A stretch of DNA of 64,000 nt, from assembly GCA_021014945.1 (NCBI GenBank), contig MU266395.1, positions 1-64,000 on the forward strand. Reading direction: 5' to 3'. This DNA comes from Leucogyrophana mollusca. Lineage: Eukaryota > Basidiomycota > Agaricomycetes > Boletales. Below the pieces are notes generated by a model that did no database searches, was not told the DNA's origin, and saw nothing but the letters and a program-made list of their open reading frames with translations. Below are positions 1 through 13,186 of this stretch, piece after piece; the stretch's first letter is position 1; each line of letters begins with the position of its first letter. The translations under genes were made by a program, and so were the position numbers.

Positions 1-384
1 AGTCGTTATCTGCCTAACTCCGGGCACCGGCTGAGCTCCGGACTAACTCCGGAATTCCTTAGATTTGTCACTCACTACCTCCCGCACAGAGATGATATCG
101 AGTTGAGTCAACTCCGGCAGCATCAACATCCAAATGGTACGTAACGCGCAACTACGCATATACCCCACCCTTCCCTTTCGTGACAACTCACTCCCACCAC
201 TACAGACACCAGTGGCCTTGATGTCATTTTCCCGAGTGAACTCACTATCTACCCCTTTGCCCTACCCTCGTTGGCAGCACCTCCCTACTCCTCGGCGCTG
301 AGCGGAAGGTGCTCTCACATATCTGTATTGGAGGTCGAGGCAGTGGCGGCGGCTGTGGCTGGTGAAGGTGAGGATGCAAACTAG

Positions 385-667
385 GTGCGAGTGAGGAAGA
401 GATTGAGGTCAGCGCCTGGGAGGGAGCTGTCAAGGAAGAGGCCAAGCGCTTTCTGTCGAGGACCAAGAGGTACGTGCACTCGGCGTTCGACGTGTCTGAT
501 ATCACTCAACAATTTTTGCAGGTTTTCAATGAAAAGGCTGCATCCATGGTATGTACTCACTAGTACATATCCTACATCTTCGTTTGCTAATGCGCTGTGA
601 CTAGCTAGATGACAGGACGTTAGAGACTGCCGGCGAAGACAGCGGAGAGGATGGGTTGGATGGCTAG
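385..667 (+). CDS. 3' end of a short unidentified gene
   Basis: I do not recognise this gene. A coherent C-terminus can be assembled from three pieces. The first is an acidic, Lys-rich stretch (about 385-469 or 473) containing SAWEGAVKEEAKRF. The second is a 27-nt exon at 522-548 coding VFNEKAASM. The third is a last exon at 605-667 ending in an acidic tail and TAG. The second intron (549-604) has GTATGT, a TGCTAAT branch-like site and CTAG; the first ends in TTTTTGCAG. Upstream, an ATG at 134 is followed immediately by GTACGT, so exon 1 may be only a few bases long. I could not join the upstream exons in frame: an in-frame TAG at about 382 separates a plausible Ala/Glu stretch from the acidic exon. 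Either an unseen small intron or a lesion lies there. Confidence 0.3.
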
Positions 668-1220
668 TTTCAAATCACTGTTTCCCCTTCCCCCTTTCTT
701 TCTCATCCGATGCATAAGTACGTGTAGCAATACCTATAAGTGAATAGAATTCATTCGCTTTGCTTCGATCGGAACTACATACACCATTCGATCAAATTTA
801 AAGGGATCGGAAAATGTGATTTTTTGCCCTTCGATCTATATCGTAGGGATCTCGAAAAATCCCAGATATTGATTTATATATATTCATTCTATTTATACTC
901 ATTTTTACATACCCATATCGATGCATATCCACCCCATTCTTGTCGTTTTTCACTGGGGTTCAGTGTTCGCGTGGTCTCCCGTTCAGTGTTACTATTAGGC
1001 AGACTGCTCATTCTATTTCCTCACTGATCCGGATTATCGGTTCCACGTTACAATTGCCTCTGACCAGTATCGGATATATAGGCTGCCAAACGGCTGTATG
1101 AATATCCCACGAGGGTTACAGGTACAGATTGTTTTACAAGCCCAGAGCACTGGGAAACACCATAGTCCCTATTTACTTATATATGTATTCCATGTCCTCG
1201 TATGTTCAGATCCGTACTCC
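668..1220. other. Gene-free spacer
   Basis: This AT-rich stretch lies downstream of both flanking genes, which converge on it. I see no exon with family resemblance and no repeat. It probably holds the 3' UTRs and polyadenylation sites of the small left-edge gene and of the NLR gene on the minus strand. Confidence 0.5.
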
Positions 1221-4200
1221 TCAAACAGCAGCATTTTTTTCTCGGCGGTCTATTGGCGCTGTCGAACGGAGGTCAGTCAGAGCTAGTTCGATTGGTGATA
1301 GCACTCACAGAGATCAAAAAACATCACACTGCTTGATATACCCACCACGGCCAGCTTATCACCGTATGCCATAAAAGAGGTCGGCGTAGAGGGCCTGAGC
1401 GGAGGCGGAAGCCAGAAAAGCCTCCTCTCGCCGAAACAAACCCAGCCGTCGGACTGGACCACATAGTCGGAACGAAATTGGTGGTCATATACAGTGGTCT
1501 TGTCCGATTTCGATTTGAGGTGTGGGTTTCCAGCGGTCGAGACACAGCTACTAATAGCCTGGCAAATCTCGCAGGATGTGGAACTTGATGTGGGTTCGCT
1601 CTCGCACTTGACAGTGGGTAATTCAGTTGGCAGTTTCCAGACGGTCACTGTGCCGTCAGCATATCGGCAATTAATAGCAGCGCCGTCTCGAGAGAAGACG
1701 AGCGCCGCGACAGGACTGGGCGAGGGTTCGTTGCCAGAGGTCAAGGTATGATGCACTCCTACTGGCGGTGGGGACCAAAGGCGCATAGAGCCGTCGTCAC
1801 AGCCAAAAACGATACGGTTCCCATCGGGAGAGAAGACGACGGAAGTGACTTTGCTGGTACCGTCATCGAGACTGGCTAATGAATGTCCGGTCTGCACGTC
1901 CCAAAGCTGCACCTTTCCTCCAGCAGTACCGCACACCAGTCTCGACCGGTCAGGAGAAAAGGTCACGGACGAGACTGTTTCCGTGGCGATTTTGAGTGCA
2001 CTAAGCCCCGACGAAACTTGCCATATCTGCACCACACCCTCGTTATGGGCACAGGCAATCAGTGCTCCGTCGTTCGAGAGTGCAACAGATTCGATCTTGT
2101 CTATGCCAGTAATCCGGCATAGGCGATCTCCCGTCGCGGAGCTGTATACGCGAACATTCATGGTATCCTTGAAAGAGAAGTTGTCTTCTGCCCAGCATGC
2201 GAAAGTGCTCGAGTCGGCGGAAAAGATACATTCCACGTCACTTGTTTGGAAGGTTGCCACCTTCTTTATGACCTCTCCATCTGCCCCCACGAGGATCATG
2301 TCGAGCTGACAGAAAAGGTAACGTTTTCCGTCGGGTGCCGGCTTGATGTAGTGCACTCTTGTATTGTAATAACTCACAACCTGAGCCCAGGTTTTCATAG
2401 CCAACACAGGGTCCCACAGCTGAATCGCCCCCTGGGCATTTCCCGACGCAATCTGAGATCCATCAGAAGATACGGCCATTGATGTGACGTCGGTGGACAT
2501 GCTATAGAAAGCTGGGGGTTCATGATGTATAGGCGCCAATGAAGTTGCACAGACGATTATTTTGCGGAACGCGAACGCGAACGAGGTCGAACGGGAGGAA
2601 AATCCAGGCCTAATACGCGCGTCACCTTCCGGCGTGTCGGAGTCATACATGTAACCAACGAGACGCGAGGGAACTAATCGGAATGTCTTTCCTAACCACG
2701 AGGGAAGGGTGGTCATCGCCTTTCGGATGAATTCGTCAGTGGCCCAGAGAGGATCGAAAGATTTGCGAGATGACAAGTTCCAAGAACCGACATATTTGTC
2801 GCAGATGGATATTACGCGTTCGTCATCCGGGGTGAAGCGCACGGTTGTGACACCTTTTTTATGGCCTTTTGAGTATGTGCGAGTGCACACACCAGTCTTC
2901 GCGTCCCAGACTCGAACCGTTTTGTCGTTCGACCCAGAGGCGATCAGGAGACTATCCCCAGACACAGCGACCGAGTTGACCACTGAGCTATGCCCTTTCA
3001 ACGCCCGGAGCAATCTCCCTGATTCGACATCCCATATCGTGCACAATCCGTCGTCTGAGCCTGAGACCACGATCTTGTTATCAGGAGAAAACGCGAGCGT
3101 TTGGACAGCGCTTTGGTGTTCGAAGCGATGCAGAACCTGACCCGTCGCAACCTCCCACAGCTGAATCGAGTTATCGCGTGATGCAGACGCAAGGAGATTG
3201 TTGTTCGGGGAGAACATGATGGACGTCACTGGCTTGCGGTGGGATTCTTCGTTATTGATGAGCGCTTGACCCGTCAAAGTCTCCCAAACGGCGACGAGAC
3301 CATCCTCAAATGCAGCTGCAATACATGCACCCGAAGGAGAAAAACACACTGCGCTCGATGGCTGTCGATGTGGACCGAGATCAACAACATTCGTCCCCGT
3401 AGTAGCGTTCCACAGCTGAACTCCGTGTTCGTTACTCGCAGATGCAACGAGGCGGCCGTCTGGAGAGAAAGCAAGCGAGTGTATGGAATCTCCAAGGTGT
3501 ATGACTCGCACGCATCCATCCCACTCAGAGTCGAGCCCCTTTGTCACCGTAAAGGAGTTTGTAAGCTCATGCTGAAATTCTTTGCGTAGGAGTGTGTTTG
3601 TTGGTGCGAGTGGGAGAGCGGTGTAGTAAACGTGCAGCGCTGATTGGCTGATGGGGTCAAAGAACATCAGTACAAGCCGTTGTGTGTCCTTTAATAACGC
3701 CAAAACGTCGGTGGGGGGCGTAGGCATAAGCTGCGAGCAGATGTTAGCGTTGTGCACAAGCAGGATTGAGAAAAGGCTGACCTTGAGCCATATGATGGCA
3801 TCGCGGAGCATGGTTACAGCGCTATCAAGGGCACCTATGAGACTCAACGTCTCAACCCAGTACAAGATCGATGTGCGACTGAAAGTGAGAAGGACATTGA
3901 TCAGGTTGTCATTCGCACCCCCTTCGTGCGGAATTTGGCCGAGATGGTAAGCCCAGTGGCGACACGCATAACGCGTGGCTTCGTCAATGTGCTGGTCGCA
4001 CCGCTCGGGAAGGTCTTTAACCTCGGAGTTGAATGTGGATGGATCTCCAATGCTACACATATCGCGCTTCAGGTGCCCTGTCATGAACTCCAAGCAGAGC
4101 CGGGCAAGCAGCCGATGATAAACGGGTGCATCGACAAAGTACCGCTTTGATCTCTGGGGGGTGGTGAGAAAATCGCGAAACGACGCATGGTATATTCGGA

Positions 4201-5539
4201 CAGGCTGCTTCTCGTCCTCGGAGACAAGTAGGACAGAGCTCAAATCCGGAAGGACGAGCGCGGCGTTTATGTCTAATGGCGAGAGTAGACTGTTGAGACT
4301 ACGAATGGAAAGCGGACCAGAGATGTAGCGGACAATGCCAAGCACAACGCGAGCAAGGTCGGCATCAGGGAGAGCCCGGATGGCATCCAGGTAAAGCGAA
4401 TCTAGATCAGCGAACGTCGCATCACCGACATTACCAGTCTTGTCACTGAATACTACTCGAAGTCGGGACCTTGGGTCATGGTGTCTGGAGGCGACAAATT
4501 TAACGACGGTTGTTGCGAAGATGAACAGACCAGATGCCTTCTTCACCAAGCTTTCCAGCTCTTGAGTTGGAGGCCAAGGACGTTCGACGTCACCCATGAC
4601 TTGACTGTGCTGATCGTATATGACATCGAACGTGTGCGCCATAAACGACCGGATGTCCTCTTCAGCGTCGAACGCGCGAAGTTCGAGGGAGTATATCATA
4701 GGTGCGATTTCTGGTTCACGGAATTTATCCCGAATATGTGATTCAACTCGGCTGGTCAACAGGAGACGAAAGGGATGTGGACATTGGCGGAGTAACTGTG
4801 TAAGCAAGGAAATGAGTTCCGCAACGAGTTGTTCGTTGTCGCATTCGTCGAGGGAATCGACAACAATGAGGATAGGGGAGGTGAACTTTTCTTCTATTGC
4901 ACAAAGCGGGGCGAGAAGCAGCTTTTGCATTTGTTCGCGAAGAACTTTCGTTGGAGTGGTATAGTCGTCATCAAGCGCAGCTAAGATTACTGGCTTGGTC
5001 GAGGGAAAGAAGCCCATTACTTGGGACGCGATTGTCGGGAAAAAATGCTGTGTAGTGCTGCGCTCTAGTTCTCGCCGAGAGAAGAAGAAGCTGGCAGCAA
5101 GCCGATGCTGCTCGGCGTACATCTCAGCGACGCGTTGCGCGATCGCTGATTTGCCAGATCCAGCGAGGCCATTCAGCCAGCAAATTGGTTGTCCACCTTC
5201 CTTCTCAATCCAGCTAGATATGCGATTCAGGAGTTCCACCCGAGTCCCTGGAAGACAAGTAGGAGCAGGGTAACGTTCCGCAGAATCAAACGCGGCACTG
5301 GTGATGCTGGCTTTCCGTAAAGCCTCGAGGCCTGGAAAACACTGGTAAGAACGAAATTCGCTAGGCCACAGCCTCAGTTGCTCACCTTCATTCGAATTCT
5401 GAAATACTTGATTTCCGTGGATGATGGTGTGATGACTTTGATTGCCGTGAACGACAGTCTTTGTAGTATTGTATTGGTCGCGGTGGACCTCGCTAAAGGT
5501 AGAATTGCTGGCATCCACGTTTGTAGCATTGTTGAACAT
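1221..5539 (-). CDS. NACHT-WD40 NLR-type STAND protein (NLR1)
   Basis: This is a predicted intracellular NLR-like sensor of the fungal STAND ATPase class. Counting from ATG at 5539, the unspliced frame gives about 1418 residues. Exon 1 (5386-5539, 154 nt) encodes an Asn/His/Gln-rich N-terminus. A 54-nt intron (5332-5385, GTGAGC..TTTTCCAG) follows; it keeps the frame and has no stop. Exon 2 carries the NACHT: P-loop GLAGSGKS, Walker B VVDSLDECD and a later LLLTSR motif. The C-terminal half has about 13 divergent WD40 repeats (SPDG..LASAS..VQLW pattern), enough for roughly two propellers. A final intron at 1259-1308 (GTGAGT, CTGAC branch, CGACAG) replaces the apparent C-terminus with a 12-residue tail ending at 1221. 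The position and phase of both introns match NLR2 at 14619-18988. The ligand is unknown. Similar fungal proteins act in non-self recognition and regulated cell death; here that role is inference. Confidence 0.88.
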
Positions 5540-6403
5540 CGCTATGGTAGGAACAACCTAAAACTGGGAACGGTCGTAGCTGCGTGAACGATGACGGTTC
5601 GAGAAATATGCGATTTCAAACTGTTGACCGCCGGGGCCGTGGAAACAAGACAAGCGATGATGCAGTGAGTAAGTACTATGTACGCTTCAAAGCCATAAAA
5701 GCTCTTCTCCCTGGATCTGGCTTCCGGGTGATCAAGCGCCTGTTGAACTAAGCACATACAAAGTGCTCTTATGCGGATACCGGGTATAAATCGCGTGAGC
5801 GACCAGCGCCTACTCGTCAGGAAAAACTTACTTGAAGCTTACCCAGTACGTGGGCGATCGGGACTGGCGAAGAATGTTGATGGTCATGATGTTGAATTGA
5901 CGCGCCCCTACTAGTACGTCCTCCGGGCTCCCATCACGATCACGGTAATACTCTGGCAACGCTTCAAAGCGAACTCCACCAGGCCGGTATCATCCAACAT
6001 AGGTTTACCGATCGCGCTCTGAGACCTTGGAGACAGCAACGAAGGATGCCCACCGGTGGAGAATGCACGAGTCCGCGGATCAGAGCAAAGAAGCATCCAC
6101 CGAAGCCTTACACCGGCATGGTACAGCTGAACCAAGGAACAACGCTGCACATAACAATATCTACATTATGATCGTCCAGTCTCGACAGGACTGCGGTTTC
6201 GTGTAGTTGGAGAACTTTTATAAGAATCCGGCACCGATGATAGATATCGTTGCATATCTTACAATGGACCATTGCGACCATTAAATCCTCGACCACTGTT
6301 GGCGTGTGTAATGCACTCATCGTAATTCGAATTCGACAAAACAACCTAGTCTTACATAACAACTGGCCTCGAGGGAACCGGCTGGGAAAGTAGCTTTATG
6401 GGA
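5540..6403. other. Gene-free spacer between NLR1 and transporter
   Basis: The stretch holds the promoter and 5' UTR of NLR1 (minus strand) and the 3' flank of the amino-acid transporter. A TATAAAT occurs near 5784 on the plus strand, but no gene follows it. No exon here shows family resemblance. Confidence 0.5.
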
Positions 6404-8586
6404 TTAACTGGTGTCCACTGGGGAATGGCATCCGAAGGCCGTAGCAGAACCAACAGTCTGGAAGGCCAACACAATAGACTTGATGGAGGAGTACGCGCTC
6501 AGAATGGCGCACGATAGGCAAGCAAGCGAGAGGAGGAAGTTCCAGGTGTTGAAGAAAGGGCGCTTTTTCACTGTAAGAAAGAGAGGTGATAGCTTCGGTC
6601 AACATTTATTAGTCTACGACGGCAAATTATCACTCACGTGCGCGCTTCCAGCGGGACCAGTCGCGCCAGGTATCGGCGCGCGCACCACGAGGGTTACTGG
6701 GGTCGTATTCCGCATCACCTTCGATCGCATCCACCTGCATGCAGTATCCCAAAATCAAGAAGGGAGGGAACGTGTATGTGAATTCTGGAGTATCCAGTGA
6801 GTTCGCTTTCTCTTGCGCTGTAGATCGGGGGGGAAACACTCACGGAAAATGCAGACAGCTGCGATCAATGCCGAGATGTTGCTGAATTGCGGAATCGCGG
6901 ATCCAATCACAAAAGCAAGGGTCCAGTACACGAGGACCGACACTGCAAAGTAGTATTTGCCACGCTTAGCGGTCAGCTCGGGGGCGCCAAAGAGTTCGAC
7001 AAGGATGTTGTTGTAAATGACTTTAACACCGATATTGCCGTACAGAGCAGCCGCTATGAGGCCGGCGGTGAGGGAGATTGCATTAGTGGCAGTTTGGAGG
7101 GCGTATTGTGAGATTCCCTGATTGGCGGGCTGGAAAGGGCGAAAGTAGTCGTTCAGGGTATGGAGGTCCATATATGATGGATTGGCTTACGTTGACGACA
7201 TACTGTCCTTGGTAGGAGTATACGAAAAGACCGAAGAACATATAGACGACGAAGATGAAGATCTGTGCACACGCCATTGCCTTCCAGAAATCCATTGGTC
7301 GGCGCATCTCTGCCAAGAACTCGATGAAAATCATTCTAAAATGGGGTAAACCGGTGATCAATATTCGAAGGTGCTGATGTGATCCGATGATGGATGACTT
7401 ACGCGCCACCGTACGAAAAGACGATCTGCATGATGCCGTCCAATTGCGGCTCAAAGGGCTGAACGAAGAGTGCGTAGGTGGTTACCGGTCCAGTATAGGG
7501 AATGGCCGTGTAATTCGGAGCCATATGAGCAACAGAACCCATCGTCAAGATCAGCGTGATGATGTTCAACCAGATGGCCAGATTGGCGACCCCGCCAAAC
7601 TTTTGTAGCGTTCTGATTTGACCGAGAATCATGCCTATTTGGATTTGAGCGATGTGCCAGGAAGGTATCCAGATAGTAACCTACCAGCAAGAGTCCAAAC
7701 GACATTGCAGACACTGAAGCAGAGCCTGAACTTCGCCATCTGCGACAATCCTTGACCGTTTCTGGGTCACACATGAGCTAGCGCCAATCAGACTAGAGTG
7801 ATCTCGGCTCACCCGAGAATGATAAGACCGACGTTGAAGATCAGTTGCAAGCTCTGGAGAATGTTGCATACTGAAACTAGTCAGCAAAGACCAGCTAATC
7901 TAAGGACTCTGAGGCTTACTGTGCCGGAAATATTTGCCGTAGATGCGGTACGCGAGGTCACCAAAAGAGCGCATGGGGAACCTGTCCGAGTCGAGCTTTA
8001 AGAACATCCACCACAAAAGCACGCCGCTATATGCTGCCATGACACCGAAGACGAAGAAACAAGCAACGCCCGGACCGTAGCCGACCTGTGCGAAAGCATA
8101 GGGGGCGGAATATGGACCCAGAATGTCTGTATCGCGACCGATCTCAGCGGTAGAAACAATAGACAGTGACAATGACTGACCTGTGGTAATAAGATAGAAT
8201 ACACTTCCCCAGGTGGCCGTTCTCAGAGCGCTGGAAGCGGCACGATATTCACCAGCGGTGACAGATCCCTCCTCCGTGGTCTGCTTCTTCTCGTCGGATG
8301 AAGGCGAAGCAGATGAGATGGAGTTCCTGTCCGATCCTCCTTGTTTTGCCCCCTTGGAAAACAGGCCGCCCCAGCGCTTGCTCTCAACGTCAGAGCTGCT
8401 TTTGGACTCGTTCTTCTCCTTCTCGCGCTGGATAGTCGCATAGTACATGTACGTCTCGAGGAGAGGAACCGATCCGTCGGGAAGATGAGGATGGTCAGGG
8501 GCGAGAGCGTTCCTTTCCTCAATGTCAGAGAGGTGCACACGAGGGTCATGGCCGACCTCAACAGCTGCAGGTTGTATGAACGCCAT
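6404..8586 (-). CDS. AAAP-family amino-acid transporter (Mtr-like)
   Basis: This is a predicted multi-spanning permease importing neutral or other amino acids across the plasma or vacuolar membrane. I could build nine exons: 8181-8586, 7920-8126, 7813-7870, 7685-7761, 7403-7634, 7191-7335, 6844-7129, 6638-6784 and 6404-6570. The N-terminal ~110 residues are hydrophilic and Ser-rich, followed by a conserved Aa_trans core. Landmarks are FYLITT joined to DILGPYSAPYAFAQVGYGPG, FGDLAYRIYGKYFRH, NILQSLQLIFNVGLIILG, NGQGLSQMAKFRLCF, SYGGAMIFIEFLAEMRRPMD, QFTYTFPPFLILGY and a closing hydrophobic segment ending GCHSPVDTS. The first intron (8127-8180, 54 nt) preserves frame and lacks a stop, so an uncorrected ORF keeps 18 extra residues. 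The start at 8586 is the first ATG of the frame. Substrate cannot be read from sequence. Confidence 0.88.
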
Positions 8587-11500
8587 CTTTGAGCGCAAAG
8601 AAGGGGGCGGGGGAACTCATGGGAGATAGATAGCAAGGCTTTTATTTGGAAGTCAAATCCGGCAACACCTTGTGCTCCGTGGCTGTCATAGCACACGATA
8701 ACCCAAAGATCCCTTGAGCTGCAAAAAGTTATTAATAGAGCTCTTGGCCTTGGGGCCCTGGAGAGATTTGGTTAACGAATGACGTGACCCTGTGGCGGCA
8801 GGGGATGGGCACCTTTGAAATGCTGAGAAGACTGGGACTGGACTCGTACGCCGCCAAGCACTAATCGTTTTTGATTATCGGTCAGACGCGATGTTTCGGG
8901 AGTTCTCACGAGCTCACGATAAGCTCCGTCTTGGAGAGGCGGTGATGGGTAAGAGATAGCCCGAGAAGCTGGTTTACACGGATGTCAGGCAATACCACGA
9001 ATCCTCGGCCGGCGAAGAGGTGTCCATGTGCAAGGGTGCCCGATGGCAAGGCGATGAAACGGCGAAAAACGTAAGTCAGCGGGTATCCTGCCTTCGTACA
9101 ATGCTCCGCTCTACCATCGATACTGGTAAGACTGGTCAGCCTGAGCCACGCAGGAGGTTGTGGGAACTGTGTGATAAAGAATACCTCATAGCGTACGGGA
9201 ATTTACGGTGCGGTCGTACCTGACAATATAATTAGCATCTTGAAGGTCATCCTGAATGCGCCCAAAACCAACCCCGAACGGTGGTTTCAAACATGGGATG
9301 TCGCTCTTTGTTTGCTATCTGGAGCATCCTGCCCTAAACACGATGATGTACCCCTTCAGAGGAACAAGTTACCTGCCGGCGTCGCGTCCGAAGAGTCTGC
9401 CCAGCCGACGATGTCCCACGTCGACTTTGTGATACTAACCACCTTCGACTCGATTGAGCGCTATCCGCGGCGTCTGGACGGCCCAAGAGGATTGCCAAAT
9501 TGTGGTAGCCGACATGAATGTCGAGCTTCGCGATCCTTCTGTAGGTAAAGCACGACCACGAATGAATGTGCTGGAGAATGTCAGGTTACTCGCACGCGAA
9601 GCAAAAAAATAGGTTCGCACGAGAATCGATAAACGACCTCTTCCAAGTCGGTGTGTAGTCAAATCACCGGGGAGAACACCACTTTGGCGAGGTAGAGCAA
9701 GTATGATGTCAAATACGAAAAATCGCGAAACTTGGTACCGGCGACCGCGCATCATACGCGCTGGCATGTTACATGACAGTAGATTATGGGCGGCTGATAT
9801 GCAGCCATAAGGTCGAGATGAGCTGAATTCTGACCTGACAGCAGAAAGCAAGCCGACGAGAGCGAGAGAATTCGTGCAAAGGACTCGCTGTCAGAATTCG
9901 AAGGCGTTGGGCCCAAGGGAGTGGCACTGATGTCAAGCGAACTTGTCGTGACCCACATAAAAAACCGACGTGTCGAGTCCCCACAGCAAAGCCTCCCCTC
10001 TCGAGTGCACCTTGCCATTCACGCCATTCTCTCGCTACCAACCTCTACAGTTCCATATTTCTAACCTGTGAAACTCGCTTCCTCCCTATGCCGTCCACAG
10101 CCGTTCACTGGCATCCTCCTTCGACAAGAACAAGGTGCGGGAAGCAATAGTCAGTCCGCGGTTTAAGGCTTATCGGTGGGTGTTATGGGCCTGTTTTCAC
10201 AATCAACTAGCTCAATGCAAACACGTCCTGGCGACGGCGAAGACACAGGTGCTGCGCAGCCTGAGCGCCCAAGATGACATGCGTGGAGTGTCGCAAGGGA
10301 AGGACAACACAGCCTTGTACCAGCAGGATGACGAGTCGCCGAGGAGACGAGTTTTCTGTTGGGATGTTCTGCGCCACAAGATACGATTTGGCCTTGAAAG
10401 ATCCACGCATGTCTCAAGCACGTCAGTATCCGCACCAGATGTTTCCGCGCCACCCGACATTCCATCGACTTGCGGGGCTCCCACTGGGCCATTGGGGGGC
10501 AAGTCTTCGCTCTATCGAAGATGGGATCGCTCACGGGGATGAAATGGACGTAACAAGGGTACTTTAGCCGCATCTTCGAACTGAATTTTCGCATACTCTG
10601 TTCGTCACACTTCCGGTGCGTGGGGGTGATCGAAATGGTATTCTGACGAGCTACTTCTGCAGTACACGAGAATTCCAAATTATACCCTTAATCCCATCGA
10701 TGGTGATTTCTCATCTTAGAAGGTTTGAAGTCGAAGGTCTGTGGCTGCTGTCGCACGCTTTTTCTGGAACACTAGTGAGAGAGTTTCTTGCAATAAGCAG
10801 TGGCTTAATAGCTAATACTCACCCCGCGCAGCCCGGATTTTGGTGAGTAGGTCTCCACGATCATTTTGCCCGCGCGCCGCACGTTAGACGCGTTCATCAC
10901 GCCAAGACCCCGCGGAGGATGCCCCGGTGACTTACATTGCTCGGCGCTCGGCAGCTGAGGATCCTCGATCCTTCCGAGGGTATTTGCCAAAGTCTGTCGC
11001 CCGGCAAGTATGGCAAGATGAGATCATGACGAGGCAATAATAACTCCCTCATGCTGAGGTTCTTCGGTGATCCCTGACGCCTTGCTCTGTACGCCTGAAG
11101 ATTGTGAAATCATCGTGCCGAGTATTCGTTTGATTCAGATATCTTAGCTATTCACTCCCCAGGCAGTCCTTCAGTGCACTGTCCAGCTACTCAAAATGAA
11201 CTCCACCTTGTACCGACGCTTCTCACAAGACGGTATGATACCTTACCAATATGGAAACTGGGCTTTGTTTTAAATTAAACGATAGCATCCATCGCAGCTG
11301 GATCATGGACTTCTGTGACATTCCATATGCGTCGCCAGCGCGCTCGCAAGATTCACCAGCGGGAATAGGATACATCCACACCTCCCAACTCCCAGTGCAT
11401 TCGCAAGTTGTGGGATGCGCCAGCTGCCGGTCTTGTCCAGTCCCATGTCGCAGGTCTCAACCGGTCATCCACCCACAGCACGCTCCCAGGTCTGCCGACG

Positions 11501-11648
11501 TCAGACTATCAATGATGATAATGCGAATGAGTGTGATTATTGCAAATTGAAGAGCAGCAAAGTGTCCATGCAAGAAAACCACGTGCCAAAAAACATTCAA
11601 AACGTCATGAAGTCGTACTTATCATCCATAAACTTCCATGGTTCCTTC
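8587..11648. other. 3 kb gene-poor interval
   Basis: I could not support a gene here. A promoter-like stretch occurs near 9955-10050 on the plus strand: an A-rich CATAAAAAAC followed by a CT-rich leader. It is followed by an ATG near 10088 and possible splice sites (GTGCGG..AACTAG, about 10135-10210). Downstream, one frame at about 10270-10320 reads a Cys-rich APKMTCVECRKGRTTQPC, loosely like the start of a Zn2Cys6 finger. The expected six-cysteine spacing is not met and the frame does not connect to anything convincing. It may be a decayed transcription-factor gene, or chance. Confidence 0.35.
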
Positions 11649-13186
<1,538 letters not shown>

